Of a DNA stretch of 64,000 nt, positions 51,146-60,893 are shown one piece after another. The stretch comes from Phytohabitans aurantiacus (lineage in GTDB: Bacteria > Actinomycetota > Actinomycetes > Mycobacteriales > Micromonosporaceae): NCBI RefSeq assembly GCF_027923225.1, contig NZ_BSDI01000011.1, forward strand, positions 1-64,000. Direction: 5' to 3'. Made by a program: the position numbers and the translations under genes. How positions within the stretch are numbered: the stretch's first letter is position 1; every line of letters begins with the position of its first letter. The notes below the pieces were generated by a model. That model was not told the origin of the DNA. It made no database searches and saw nothing but the letters and a program-made list of their open reading frames with translations.

Positions 51146-54100
51146 GTGGCCAGGCAGTTACGCAGCGTGTTGATTCTGGCGGCTTCCCTGATCACCGTCA
51201 CCGCGACGGCCGGACCCGCGGGGGCCGAGCCCCCCAGTGGCGCAGTAGCGCCATTTTTGGCCCCCGCGACCGTCCGGCAGGCGCACAGCCTCACCCTCGT
51301 TACCGGCGACGTCGTGCGACTGTCCACACTGGCCGACGGGCGGCAGATCGCGACCGCCGACGAGGGACGCGGCTTCCAGATCTCCCAGCGAAACGGCGAC
51401 GTGTACGCCGTGCCGCACGCCGCGGTGCCGTACGTGCGCTCCGGTCAGGTGGACGAGGCGCTGTTCAACCTGACCGACCTGGTGGCCGCCGGGTACCACG
51501 ACGAGGCGAGCGACACGCTGCCGCTGCTGGTGGCGGGTAGTGGCATGAAAAACCTGCGCGGGCGGGAGCTGCGCAGCATCGGCGCGGTCGCCCTCGACGC
51601 GGAGAAGGACCAGGCTCGCCAGTACTGGAACGCGGTGACCGCCGGCCAGGTACGCAAGGTGTGGCTGAACCGCCAGGTGCGGGCGACGCTCGACGACAGC
51701 GTCCCGCAGATCGGTGCGCCGGCGGCGTGGCGGTCCGGGTACGACGGCCGGGGCGTCAAGGTGGCGGTGCTCGACAGCGGGTACGACCCCACGCACCCCG
51801 CGCTCGCCGGCCGGGTGAGCACGGCGGCGAACTTCACCGACGAAGAGGACACCGTCGACCGCTTCGGCCACGGCACGCACGTGGCGGCCACCGTCGCCGG
51901 TCGGGGTGCCGCCAAAGGGGTCGCACCCGGCGCCGATCTCCTGGTCGGCAAGGTACTCAACGGAGCCGGCGCCGGTGACCTGTCGTGGGTCATCGCCGGC
52001 ATGGAGTGGGCGGTCAGTCAGGGCGCCCGGATCGTCAACGTCAGCCTGGGCGCCGAGGCGTTGGAGGGGCCGGACCCGGTCACCGAAGCGGTCGACGCGC
52101 TGACCGCCAGCTCAGGGGCGCTCTTCGTGGTGGCCGCCGGAAACTCCGGCTCCGGCATGCAGACCGTCACCACGCCCGGCACCGCCACCTCGGCGCTGAC
52201 CGTCGGCGCGGTGTCCAAAGAGGACGAGCTGGCCGCGTTCTCCGGGCGTGGCCCGCGACTCGGCGACGGCGCGGTCAAGCCGGAGATCACCGCACCGGGC
52301 GTGGGCATCGTCGCCGCGCGGGCCGCCGGTACCGGTCTCGGCGAGGTGGTCAGCAAGTCGTTGACCGCCATGTCGGGCACCTCGATGGCCACCCCGCACG
52401 TGGCGGGCGCGGCGGCGTTGCTGGCACAGCGGCACCCCGACTGGAAGGCCGGACAGCTCAAGGCGGCGCTCGTGGCGAGCGCGACCCCGCTGCGCAAGGA
52501 GCCGCTGTGGGCGGTCGGCAGCGGGCGGGTCGACGTGGCGGCGGCGCTGGACCAGGAGGTCGTCGCCGAACCGGCGGCGCTGACCGTCAACCAGGACAAG
52601 GCGGAGGTCACGTACCGCAACAACGGTGCTAAAGCGGTGACGCTCGCGCTTTCCGCGACCGCGGCCAGCACCGGCGCCACCCCCACGCCGGCGAGCCTCG
52701 ACGTCACCCCCAGCCGGCTGACGGTACCGGCGGGGGAGAAGGTCACGGCGACGGTGCGGGTCGGCGCCGGCACGCCCGCGGGCATGTACGCCGGCCTGCT
52801 GATCGCCCGTGGGGGCGGCCAGGAGGTACGGACCCCGGTGGGCGTGACGAAGGCCGCGCCGGTGCGCACGCTGACCGTCGAGGGCGTCAACCACGACGGG
52901 AGCGCGCCGGTCAGCTGGAGCAACGTCATGCTCTGGAACCTGGACAGCGGCGCCCGCCACTACGCACACTTCGGCGGGAACACCACGACCACTGTGGAGG
53001 TTCCGGAAGGCCGGTACGCCATGACGGGCCTGCTCTTCGTGGTCGACGAGGAGGGCGTGACCCGGGAGGCCACCGTCATCTCCGAGCCTGAGCTGACGAT
53101 CAGCGGCGACCGGACCCTGCGCTACGACGGCCGCACGGCCACCCGGCTGCGCGTGGACACTCCGCGACCGGCCACTGTGGCCGCTCTGGGCGTCGTCTGG
53201 CAGCGCGTGACCGCCAACCGGTCGCTGCTGGAGGGCAACTCGTTCACCCCGGAAACGGCTGTCTACGCCATCGCGTCGACGGGCCAGGCGAGCGTGGGCA
53301 CGTTCCGCCTGCTGACCCGCTGGGACTTGACCGGCCCAGGGACGGCCGGCGAGGACTACCGGTACGACTTGCTGTTCGTGGAGGACGGGCGGGTGCCGGC
53401 CGACCTGCGGCAGGCAGCCACCGGACTGGCCACTGTGGAGAGCGAGTTCCACGGGCACGGCGTGGAGTTGCGGGCCCGCGACACCCGGAGCGGGTTCGTC
53501 GACGGGATGGACCTGGCGCTCGGCTTCAGCCGGCCGGTCGAGCGCGTCGGCGTACGCACCGACTATGTCAGCACCCGAGGCGTCACGTGGCGGCACGAGG
53601 TGGTGCAGGAACTCGACTTCGGGTGGGGGCGCAAGGGCGGCATGCACCAGCTCAGCCGCGCGTACAAGGCCAGCGAGCGGGTGCGCGAGGTGTGGTTCGG
53701 CGCGCTGGTGCGGCCCGCGTTGCCCGAAACAGGGGCGGACTACGTGTACGGGGCACCGGTCAACCGGGCGCACGACGCGATCCGGGTGGCGGTGCCGCAG
53801 TACGCGGACGGCGCCGTCGGGCAGTACGGGTGGCTGGACTACCGCTCGGACCGGGGCCGGCTGACCCTGCGCCGCGGCAACACCGTCATCGGCGACACCA
53901 CCCTGCCGTACACGCAGTTCACGGTGCCGGGGCGCGAGGCGACGTACCGGTTGACGCTGGACGTGGCCCGGGACCGGTTCACCGACGACCGCGAGTGGTG
54001 GACCACCTCCACGGCGACGTCGACGACGTGGACGTTCCGGTCCGGGCGGCCGGGCGGAGACAAGATCGCCGTGCTGCCGCTGCTCCAGATCGGGTATGAC

Positions 54101-54397
54101 ATCAGCACCGACCTATCGAACACCGTGGTCGCCCGGTGGGCGTACAAGATGAAGCTGGACCTCGGTTACCAGCCCGGCTATGACCGCGGCGGCCGCATCG
54201 CCGCGGACGTCCGGGTCTCCTACGACGACGGCGCGCACTGGCGCGCGGTGCCGACCACCGGCGGGCGGAGCCTGACGGCGACGGTGCCGGCGGCTCCGCC
54301 CGGCGCGGAGTTCGCGACGATCCGGGTGATCGCTACTGACGGCGCCGGCAACCGGATCGACCAGACCATCACCCGCGCGTGGAAGGTGAAACGGTGA
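51146..54397 (+). CDS. Secreted S8 subtilisin-like protease, second copy
   Basis: 1083-residue exported serine protease with the same order as the one at 25643: signal peptide (1-27), prodomain, catalytic domain and long beta-rich tail. Triad D210 (VLDSGYD), H242 (FGHGTHV), S413 (GTSMATPH). Starting at GTG 51146, its Asp and His numbers equal those of the paralog exactly, which supports this start over the upstream ATGs. It is divergent from a TrmB-LuxR regulator. The tail diverges from its paralog, so substrate range may differ. Confidence 0.86.
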   Translation: MARQLRSVLILAASLITVTATAGPAGAEPPSGAVAPFLAPATVRQAHSLTLVTGDVVRLSTLADGRQIATADEGRGFQISQRNGDVYAVPHAAVPYVRSGQVDEALFNLTDLVAAGYHDEASDTLPLLVAGSGMKNLRGRELRSIGAVALDAEKDQARQYWNAVTAGQVRKVWLNRQVRATLDDSVPQIGAPAAWRSGYDGRGVKVAVLDSGYDPTHPALAGRVSTAANFTDEEDTVDRFGHGTHVAATVAGRGAAKGVAPGADLLVGKVLNGAGAGDLSWVIAGMEWAVSQGARIVNVSLGAEALEGPDPVTEAVDALTASSGALFVVAAGNSGSGMQTVTTPGTATSALTVGAVSKEDELAAFSGRGPRLGDGAVKPEITAPGVGIVAARAAGTGLGEVVSKSLTAMSGTSMATPHVAGAAALLAQRHPDWKAGQLKAALVASATPLRKEPLWAVGSGRVDVAAALDQEVVAEPAALTVNQDKAEVTYRNNGAKAVTLALSATAASTGATPTPASLDVTPSRLTVPAGEKVTATVRVGAGTPAGMYAGLLIARGGGQEVRTPVGVTKAAPVRTLTVEGVNHDGSAPVSWSNVMLWNLDSGARHYAHFGGNTTTTVEVPEGRYAMTGLLFVVDEEGVTREATVISEPELTISGDRTLRYDGRTATRLRVDTPRPATVAALGVVWQRVTANRSLLEGNSFTPETAVYAIASTGQASVGTFRLLTRWDLTGPGTAGEDYRYDLLFVEDGRVPADLRQAATGLATVESEFHGHGVELRARDTRSGFVDGMDLALGFSRPVERVGVRTDYVSTRGVTWRHEVVQELDFGWGRKGGMHQLSRAYKASERVREVWFGALVRPALPETGADYVYGAPVNRAHDAIRVAVPQYADGAVGQYGWLDYRSDRGRLTLRRGNTVIGDTTLPYTQFTVPGREATYRLTLDVARDRFTDDREWWTTSTATSTTWTFRSGRPGGDKIAVLPLLQIGYDISTDLSNTVVARWAYKMKLDLGYQPGYDRGGRIAADVRVSYDDGAHWRAVPTTGGRSLTATVPAAPPGAEFATIRVIATDGAGNRIDQTITRAWKVKR

Positions 54398-54464
54398 GCC
54401 CAATCTGCGATGAACCCCCGCCGAACGACGAGCCCGAACTCTGGATCTGGTAACCCCCGATCCG

Positions 54465-54478
54465 TACGATCGGCCCCG
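54465..54478 (+). promoter_or_regulatory. TACGAT -10 box for leaderless SARP start
   Basis: TACGAT (54465-54470) matches the actinobacterial TANNNT -10 form and is followed by 8 nt and then GTG 54479. No ribosome site precedes the GTG, so a leaderless message is likely. The promoter lies inside the alternative longer reading frame. Confidence 0.45.
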
Positions 54479-57316
54479 GTGCATACGCATTCGTACCGCG
54501 TCCTCGGTCCGCTCGAGGTAGGAGCGGACGGTAGCACCGTGCCTCTCGGCGGGCGGATGCCCCGGATCCTGCTGGGCACGCTGCTGCTGCAGCCCGGTCG
54601 GGTGGTCTCCACGGACGTGCTGGTCGACGTCCTGTGGCCGGACGCGCCACCGCCGTCGGCGGTGGCGAACCTCCGTACGTACGTGCGCGGGCTCCGCGGG
54701 CGGCTGTCCGGCGACGCGATTATTACAAAACCGCACGGGTACGCGGTCGCGGTCGAGCCGGCGGCCCTTGACCTGACGCTGTTCGAGGCGCGCGCCGAGC
54801 GGGCCCGGATGGCGTGGGGTGCCGGCGACGCGGCGGGAGCGTTGCGGCTGCTGGAGGACGCGATCGGGCTCTGGCGCGGCCGGCTCCTGGAGGACCTGCC
54901 GGCCAGCCCCGCGTGGGAGGCGGTGGAGAGCCGCCTGACCGCGCTCAAGACCTCGCTCGTCGAGCTGGCCATGGAGATCCGCATCGGGCTGGGGCAGCAC
55001 GAGGTGGCCGCCGCCGAACTGCGCGGGCTGCTCGCCACCGACCCGCTGCACGAGGGGTTCTGGCGCCGGCTGGTACTGGCGCTGCACGCGAGCGGGCGCA
55101 CGGCGGAGGCGCTCCGGGCGTACGCGGACGCCCGCGAGATCCTCGCCGACGAGCTGGGCGTCGAGCCCGGACCGCAGCTGCGCGCCGCCTTTGATCTGGT
55201 GTTGCGGGCCGGGCCGCAGACGCCCGGCCCGATCTGCCAGCTACCGCTCGACCCGCCCGACTTCACCGGACGCGGGCCCCTGGTCGAGCGGATCGTGGCG
55301 CACCTGACCGGCCGCCACCCGGCGGTGGTCGCGATCTCCGGAGCGCCTGGCGTCGGCAAGTCTGCGCTCGCGGTCCACGTCGGGCACGCGGTGCGCGCGG
55401 CGTTCCCGGATGGGCAGCTGTACGTGGACATGCGGGGCACCGGCGGGGCGCCCCGCGATCCCGCGGAGGTGCTCGCGGAGCTGCTGCGGGCGCTGGGCGT
55501 CGCCGAGCCGGCACTCCCGGCCGAGGTGCCGGCGCGCGCGGCGTTGCTGCGGTCTCGCCTGTCCACGCAGCGGATGCTGCTCGTACTCGACGACGTGGCA
55601 CACGCCGGCCAGGTCCGCCCGCTGCTGCCCGGGGCGGGGGCGTGCGCGGTGCTGGCCACCAGCCGGATGCGCCTGCCCGACCTGTGCGACGCGCTCCAGG
55701 TCAACGTCGACGTGCTGACCGACCAGGAGGCGCAGGAGCTGTTCAGCCGCGTGGCGGGGCGGCGGCGGGTCGTGGAGCAGCCCGACAGCGCCCGCGACAT
55801 CCTGCGCGCCTGCGGCCACCTGCCGCTCGCGGTGCGGATCGCGGGCGCCAAGCTGGCCCAGCGACCGGGGTGGTCGCTCGCCGTCCTGGCCGACCGCCTG
55901 AAGCTGGAACGGCACCGCCTCGACGAGCTGCGCGCCGGCGACCTCGCGGTACGCGCCAGCGTCGAGCTGAGCTACCGGCTGCTGCCACCCGTGGCCGCGC
56001 GGGCGTTCCGGCTGCTGGGGACGCTCGGCCCCGGCCCCGTGCCGGCGTGGGTGGTGGGCGCGCTGATCGACGCCCCGGCCACCGAAGACGTGGTCGACCT
56101 GCTCGTCGACGCCAACCTGCTCCAACTCGTCGGCATGGACGGCGCCGGCCAGGCCCGGTACCGGCTGCACGACCTGCTGCGCTGCTACGGCGCCGAGCTT
56201 GCCGAAGGCGATGCTCTCGCAGACCGGCGCGCGGCGATCGAACGGGTGCTGGACGGGTGGCTCGCGCGGGCCTTTTCTGTGCGCGAGCGCATGCCGGTGC
56301 ACTATTTCGGCATCTCCGTCTCCGGCGTCTCCGTCGCGGACATCAAGGGCGACCCGATGGCCTGGTTCGAGGCCGAGGTACCCGCGCTGGTGGCGGCCGT
56401 CGAGCTGGCGCACGCGAACGGGTTCGACGGGCACGCGTGGCGCATCGCGGCCACCCTCGCGCCGTACTTCGACCTGCGCGGCCGCCGGGACACCTGGTGG
56501 CGCGTGCACCAGACCGGGCTGGCCAGCGCGCGGCGAGCCGGCGACCAGCGCGGCGAGGCGACCATCCTGCGCGACATCGGCCAGCTGCACCTGTACCGCG
56601 ACCGGTACGACGAGGCGGCGGCGGCGTTCACGACGGCGCGGGTGCTGTTCGGTGCGACCGGTGACACGATCGGCGAGGCGATCGCGCTCACCGGGCAGGC
56701 CACCGTGCACCGCATCGCCGGCCGGTACCACCGGGCCCTGCACCTGTACCGCCGGGCACTCGAGGTCTTCGAGCGGCTCGGCGACCGGCACAGTCAAGCG
56801 GTCGTGTACGGCTCGACGGGGCTCGCGCACCTCGGACTGCGGCGGTACGGGCCGGCCCAGCGGTGGCTGACCGCCTCGTACGAGCTGGCCGTCGAGCTGG
56901 GCGACCGGCACCGCCAGGCGCTGGCCCTGCACCGGCTCGCCACCCTGCGCAAGGAGCGTGGACGGCCCGACCGGGCTCGCGAGGAGCTGCACCGCGCCCT
57001 CGCGCTGCTGGAGGAGCTGGGCGATGACGCGTGCGCGGCCTACGTGCGGCAGAGCATCGGCGAGCTGCACCTGCGGTTCGGTGACCCGCGGCGCGGGGTG
57101 GAGTTCCTGGCCGACTCGCTCCATGTGCAGCGGCGGCTCGGCGACCGCCGGGCGGAAGCGACCATCGCCGCGCTCCTCGGGGAGTGGCACGGCGCGGCCG
57201 GCCGTACCCATCGCGCCAAGGAGTACCTGACCCGGGCCCTCTCCACCTGGCGTGACCTGGCGGAGCCGGCCCAGGAGGCGGCCGTGGTCGCCCGCCTGCG
57301 CGCCCTATCGGGTTGA
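54479..57316 (+). CDS. AfsR/SARP-family regulator, second copy
   Basis: 945-residue regulator: winged helix (about 5-95), BTAD (about 96-240), NB-ARC ATPase with Walker A SGAPGVGKSALA, and a TPR-rich C-terminal part containing at least four repeats of the R-G-x-x-x-RALE-F-RLGD type. Same architecture as the gene at 8538. It lies 81 nt after the S8 protease on the same strand, so it may regulate secreted enzymes rather than an antibiotic cluster; none is near. The alternative ATG 54410 adds a low-complexity N-terminus. It overlaps the convergent NlpC/P60 gene by 12 nt. Confidence 0.83.
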   Translation: MHTHSYRVLGPLEVGADGSTVPLGGRMPRILLGTLLLQPGRVVSTDVLVDVLWPDAPPPSAVANLRTYVRGLRGRLSGDAIITKPHGYAVAVEPAALDLTLFEARAERARMAWGAGDAAGALRLLEDAIGLWRGRLLEDLPASPAWEAVESRLTALKTSLVELAMEIRIGLGQHEVAAAELRGLLATDPLHEGFWRRLVLALHASGRTAEALRAYADAREILADELGVEPGPQLRAAFDLVLRAGPQTPGPICQLPLDPPDFTGRGPLVERIVAHLTGRHPAVVAISGAPGVGKSALAVHVGHAVRAAFPDGQLYVDMRGTGGAPRDPAEVLAELLRALGVAEPALPAEVPARAALLRSRLSTQRMLLVLDDVAHAGQVRPLLPGAGACAVLATSRMRLPDLCDALQVNVDVLTDQEAQELFSRVAGRRRVVEQPDSARDILRACGHLPLAVRIAGAKLAQRPGWSLAVLADRLKLERHRLDELRAGDLAVRASVELSYRLLPPVAARAFRLLGTLGPGPVPAWVVGALIDAPATEDVVDLLVDANLLQLVGMDGAGQARYRLHDLLRCYGAELAEGDALADRRAAIERVLDGWLARAFSVRERMPVHYFGISVSGVSVADIKGDPMAWFEAEVPALVAAVELAHANGFDGHAWRIAATLAPYFDLRGRRDTWWRVHQTGLASARRAGDQRGEATILRDIGQLHLYRDRYDEAAAAFTTARVLFGATGDTIGEAIALTGQATVHRIAGRYHRALHLYRRALEVFERLGDRHSQAVVYGSTGLAHLGLRRYGPAQRWLTASYELAVELGDRHRQALALHRLATLRKERGRPDRAREELHRALALLEELGDDACAAYVRQSIGELHLRFGDPRRGVEFLADSLHVQRRLGDRRAEATIAALLGEWHGAAGRTHRAKEYLTRALSTWRDLAEPAQEAAVVARLRALSG

Positions 57317-58264
57317 CACGAAACGCCGCACGCCCATCAGGTTGCTCCTGCGCGAGCTCGGGAGCGGCTCCTCCAGTACCTGCCAGCCGGCCTGCGAGGC
57401 GTGCAGGACCTGGTCGCCGCCCAGGCACAGCGCCACGTGGTCGAAGCGGGCCGCGCCGGGCGGGGCGAAGAACAGCAGGTCACCGGGCTCGGCGTCGGGC
57501 AGGTCGATCGGCTCGCCCAGCGCGTACTGCTCGTCGGCGTCGCGCGGCACGGTCACGCCGAACCGCCGGTACACCAGGTGCACGAGGCCCGAGCAGTCGA
57601 CCGCGAGCCCGCTCATGCCGCCCACGAAATAGGGCGTGCCGAGCAGCTGCCGGGCCGCCACGATCACCTGCGTCGCGGTCGGCGGCTCGACGAGCGCGGG
57701 GCGGATGCGGGTGTGCGCCGCCGACAGCCAGCCGGTGCCGCCATCCGGCAGCGCCACCTGTCGCCAGCCAGGGGTCTCGTCGCGCAGCGGCAGGACGGTA
57801 CCGAAGCTGACGTCCGCCACGATCACCCGCCCGGCGGGGGCGTCGCGCAGCGCGGTGGTCGCGGCCGTCACCACCGCGTTCCTGATCGGGACGGCGAGGC
57901 TGCCGGCGGGCGCGAGCTGCCCCGCTGGCAGCCAACCCGGCCACCCGCGAGGATCGTGGGCGGAAGGCTGCCACGGCGCGGTCACCCTCACCCAGCCGTC
58001 GACTTCCTCGTGTACCGTGACCGGCTCGCCGAGCAGCAGCTGGCTGGTGATCCGGCCCCACAGTGCCCGGCGCTCCTCCACGTCGTGCGCCCCGGTCCAG
58101 CGGCGCAGGTCAGGCTTCGCGGAGACGGCGGCCGCGTCGAGCGCGCGCACGGCGTCCGGAGACGTCCAGAGGTTGGCGCCAGCGACGGCGACCGCGCGAA
58201 CGTCGGCCTGTACGTCGGTCAGCGCGTGCCCGTTGATGCCGATCCGTGGCGTGGTGTCCAACAT
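57305..58264 (-). CDS. NlpC/P60 peptidase with SH3-like domains (YkfC-like)
   Basis: 319-residue cysteine peptidase. Two SH3b-like segments (about 25-105 and 115-190) precede the NlpC/P60 domain with catalytic C224 (VDCSGLVHLVYRRFG), H276 (FDHVALCLGG) and a third polar residue near H288. No signal peptide is visible. This is the layout of cytoplasmic YkfC, which trims L-Ala-gamma-D-Glu peptides during cell-wall recycling, so muropeptide salvage is the best call. Confidence 0.83.
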   Translation of the reverse strand: MLDTTPRIGINGHALTDVQADVRAVAVAGANLWTSPDAVRALDAAAVSAKPDLRRWTGAHDVEERRALWGRITSQLLLGEPVTVHEEVDGWVRVTAPWQPSAHDPRGWPGWLPAGQLAPAGSLAVPIRNAVVTAATTALRDAPAGRVIVADVSFGTVLPLRDETPGWRQVALPDGGTGWLSAAHTRIRPALVEPPTATQVIVAARQLLGTPYFVGGMSGLAVDCSGLVHLVYRRFGVTVPRDADEQYALGEPIDLPDAEPGDLLFFAPPGAARFDHVALCLGGDQVLHASQAGWQVLEEPLPSSRRSNLMGVRRFVSTR

Positions 58265-58322
58265 GCTCGTTACGGTGCCCCCGCGAGATACACGCCCAAT
58301 ACATCAATGTTCATCGTGGGAG

Positions 58323-59009
58323 TCACCGCCTGCGGAAGGACAGGTCTCGGATCTCGCGGCCGGCGTCGAGGGCTCGTTGCTCGAACTTGGTCACGGGCCG
58401 CTCGGCAAGGCGCGGCGCGTACCCGTCGTGCTCGTTGAGCAGCTCCGGATCGGCGGCCAGCGTCTCCAGCATCGCCTCGGCGTACTCGGTCCAGTCGGTG
58501 GCGCACCGGAACACCCCGCCTGGGGCGAGGCGGGACCGCAGCAGCGCCACATGCTCCGGCTGGATCAGGCGGCGCTTGTGGTGCCGCGACTTGGGCCAAG
58601 GATCGGGGAAGAAGGCGTGCACCGCGTCGAGGCTGGCGGGCGGCAGCATGTGGCGTACCAGTTCGAGCGCGTCGCCGAAACCGACCCGCACGTTGGTCAG
58701 CCCGTGCTGCTCGACCATCGCGAGCAGGTTGGCGACGCCGGGCGTGTGCACCTCGACGGCGAGATAGTCGCGCCCGGGATCGGCTCCGGCCATCGCGAGT
58801 GTGGCCTCGCCCATGCCGGAGCCGATCTCCAGTACCAGAGGCGCGCGCCGCCCGAAAAGAGCGGCCACGTCGAGGGGCGAGCCCGGAATGGGCACGCCGT
58901 GCAGCGGCCAGAGCCGCTCCAGAGCGTCGAAATGCCGGCCGTTCATCCGCCCGCGGCGCGGATGAAACGTCCGAACCTGGGCGGGGCGAGCGCCGGTTAA
59001 CAGAGTCAT
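58323..59009 (-). CDS. trmB: tRNA (guanine-N7-)-methyltransferase
   Basis: 228-residue SAM-dependent methyltransferase that adds m7G at position 46 of tRNA. The SAM loop LEIGSGMGEA, the AVEVHTPGV acidic strand and the catalytic/tRNA motif FFPDPWPKSRHHKRRL are all diagnostic of TrmB. ATG 59009 fits the normal length; longer in-frame N-termini are implausible. It lies 19 nt downstream of the unknown gene at 59029, so they are probably co-transcribed. Confidence 0.92.
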   Translation of the reverse strand: MTLLTGARPAQVRTFHPRRGRMNGRHFDALERLWPLHGVPIPGSPLDVAALFGRRAPLVLEIGSGMGEATLAMAGADPGRDYLAVEVHTPGVANLLAMVEQHGLTNVRVGFGDALELVRHMLPPASLDAVHAFFPDPWPKSRHHKRRLIQPEHVALLRSRLAPGGVFRCATDWTEYAEAMLETLAADPELLNEHDGYAPRLAERPVTKFEQRALDAGREIRDLSFRRR

Positions 59010-59028
59010 GGCCCGCCCAGGATACGGC

Positions 59029-59673
59029 TTATGCGGCCGCGCCCCACATCGCGGAGTAGGCGGCCGCCTCGCCGGTGAGCCAGCGCTCGACGTCGGCCGG
59101 CTTGGTGGCCGGGTTTGGCCGGTGCACCGCACCCCGGCGCACGTCGACCAGCACCGGCTCGGCGTGCGGCAGGACCTGCTCCATGTGGCGGGACATCAGG
59201 TGCAGGGTCGCCACGAGGGCCTCGCCGGTGGGCGGCTCGGGATCGAAGTACAGCCGGACCGCCTCGGCGCGCCCGTCTTCGTATCGCAGGCCGAGGTGCG
59301 GGTTGACCTTGACGGAGAGGCCGCCGATCACGCCGAGCGCGTCGCGGGCCTGCGCGAGGCCCACGCTGGTCGGGTCACCGAGGGACTCCAGGTAGGCGAG
59401 TGTGCCGGGCACGAGTGCCTCGTAGAGCGGCCGCCACCTGGGCCGGACGACGTCGACGGCGGCCTTGACCTGTGTGCCGCCCGAGCGAAACTGGATGTCT
59501 GCTTTGAGTGCTTTGATCAGTGTTCCGTGCGGGTTGAACCCCGAGCCGGACTCGCGCTGCTTGCGGACGCCGCTGACGAACGTGGCCTTGCCGGGGCCGG
59601 TGCGACCGACATAGCGGGTGAAGGTGAGGAGCGTGGCGTAGGGGGCTGATCCACCGGAAGAACGGGCGATCAC
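59029..59673 (-). CDS. Unknown protein upstream of trmB
   Basis: 214 residues that I do not recognise. The sequence is soluble, alpha/beta and basic in the first third (TGPGKATFVSGVRKQRESGSGFNPHG), with a PRWRPLYEALVPGTLAYLESLGDPTS helix pair and an acidic DPEPPTGEALVATLHLM part. No signal peptide, membrane helix or obvious catalytic motif. The GTG start has an excellent AAGGAG site 7 nt upstream, which argues for a real, translated gene. The short gap to trmB suggests a shared message, but gives no clear function. Confidence 0.7.
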   Translation of the reverse strand: MIARSSGGSAPYATLLTFTRYVGRTGPGKATFVSGVRKQRESGSGFNPHGTLIKALKADIQFRSGGTQVKAAVDVVRPRWRPLYEALVPGTLAYLESLGDPTSVGLAQARDALGVIGGLSVKVNPHLGLRYEDGRAEAVRLYFDPEPPTGEALVATLHLMSRHMEQVLPHAEPVLVDVRRGAVHRPNPATKPADVERWLTGEAAAYSAMWGAAA

Positions 59674-59764
59674 GACGCTCTCCTTGCTGTCTGTAGCGAG
59701 CTGCTTTCGTACATACATTCTAACGCATCTGAACCGGTTGAGTTCGCTAGATCTAGATGTTTCA
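59674..59764. promoter_or_regulatory. Palindrome-rich divergent promoter region
   Basis: Markedly AT-richer than its surroundings. Contains AACCGGTT (59732-59739), CTAGATCTAG (59747-59756) and outer arms AACGCAT (59722-59728) / ATGCGTT (59765-59771), all roughly centred. ATTCTA (59717-59722) reads TAGAAT on the minus strand, a good -10 box for the unknown gene. The right outer arm overlaps the esterase start codon, suggesting repressor control. Confidence 0.5.
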
Positions 59765-60868
59765 ATGCGTTGCGTGAGAACCCGATCGCTCCTCGCCGCC
59801 GCGCTCGCCGGCGTGCTCGTCGCCCTCGCGCTGGCCGTCGCACGGCCGGCGCTGTCGCTGGAAACGAGCGCCGCGGCCGCGCCGGTCCGCATCATGCCGC
59901 TCGGTGACTCGATCACCGGCTCGCCCGGCTGCTGGCGCTCCCTGTTGTGGAACCGCCTGCAGAGCACCGGACACACCGACATCGACTTCGTCGGCACGCT
60001 GCCGCCCCAGGGCTGCGCGCAGGCGCACGATGGCAACAACGAGGGGCACGGCGGGGCGCTGGTCACCACCGTCGCCGACCAGAACCAGCTCGTCGGCTGG
60101 CTGTCGGCCACCCGCCCCGACATCGTGCTGATGCACTTCGGCACCAACGACGTCTGGAGCGCCCGCTCCACCGACACGATCCTCGCCGCGTACAGCAAGC
60201 TGGTCGACCAGATGCGGGCCAGCAACGCGGGCATGCGCATCCTGGTCGCGAAGATCATCCCGATGGACTCGGCCCGGAGCTGCTCCGAATGCGCCCAGCG
60301 CGTGATCAACCTCAACAACGCCATCCCCGGCTGGGCGGCCGGCAAGACCACGTCGGCGTCGCCGATCACGGTCGTCGACCAGTGGACCGGGTTCAGCACG
60401 GCCAGCGACACGTACGACGGCGTGCACCCCAACAGCGCCGGTGACCAGAAGATGTCCGACAGGTGGTACCCGGCTCTGGTGTCCGCGCTCGGCAGCGCGC
60501 CTCCGACCACCACCCCGCCGGTCACCACCCCGCCGGTCACCACGCCACCGGTCACGACCGGGCCGGGCGGCTGCACCGCGACGTACCGGATCGCGGGCCA
60601 GTGGCAGGGCAACTTCCAGGGCGAGGTGACGGTACGCAACGGCGGCGCGTCCACCACGCAGAGCTGGACGGTGCGGTTCACGTTCGCGAACGGGCAGCAG
60701 CTGACCCAGATATGGAACGGCGTCCGGAGCCAGAGCGGCGCGAACGTCACCGTCACCAACGTCAGCTACAACGGCGCGATACCGGCGGGCGGCACGACGA
60801 CCTTCGGGTTCCTCGCCACCTGGACCGGTACCAACACCGCCCCGACCCCGACCTGCACCGTTACCTGA
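59765..60868 (+). CDS. Secreted SGNH/GDSL esterase with CBM2
   Basis: 367-residue exported esterase: signal peptide (1-about 39), SGNH hydrolase domain (40-245) with S49 (GDSIT), the HFGTND block and the D218/H221 pair in DGVHPN, then a PTTTPPVTTPPVTT linker and a C-terminal CBM2 (about 262-367). This is typical of acetylxylan or polysaccharide deacetylating esterases bound to cellulose. Start ATG 59765 has no ribosome site; GTG 59774 is an alternative that would fit a leaderless message. Hairpins follow the stop. Confidence 0.85.
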   Translation: MRCVRTRSLLAAALAGVLVALALAVARPALSLETSAAAAPVRIMPLGDSITGSPGCWRSLLWNRLQSTGHTDIDFVGTLPPQGCAQAHDGNNEGHGGALVTTVADQNQLVGWLSATRPDIVLMHFGTNDVWSARSTDTILAAYSKLVDQMRASNAGMRILVAKIIPMDSARSCSECAQRVINLNNAIPGWAAGKTTSASPITVVDQWTGFSTASDTYDGVHPNSAGDQKMSDRWYPALVSALGSAPPTTTPPVTTPPVTTPPVTTGPGGCTATYRIAGQWQGNFQGEVTVRNGGASTTQSWTVRFTFANGQQLTQIWNGVRSQSGANVTVTNVSYNGAIPAGGTTTFGFLATWTGTNTAPTPTCTVT

Positions 60869-60893
60869 TAGCGCGGTCCTTCGCGGCGGGTGT

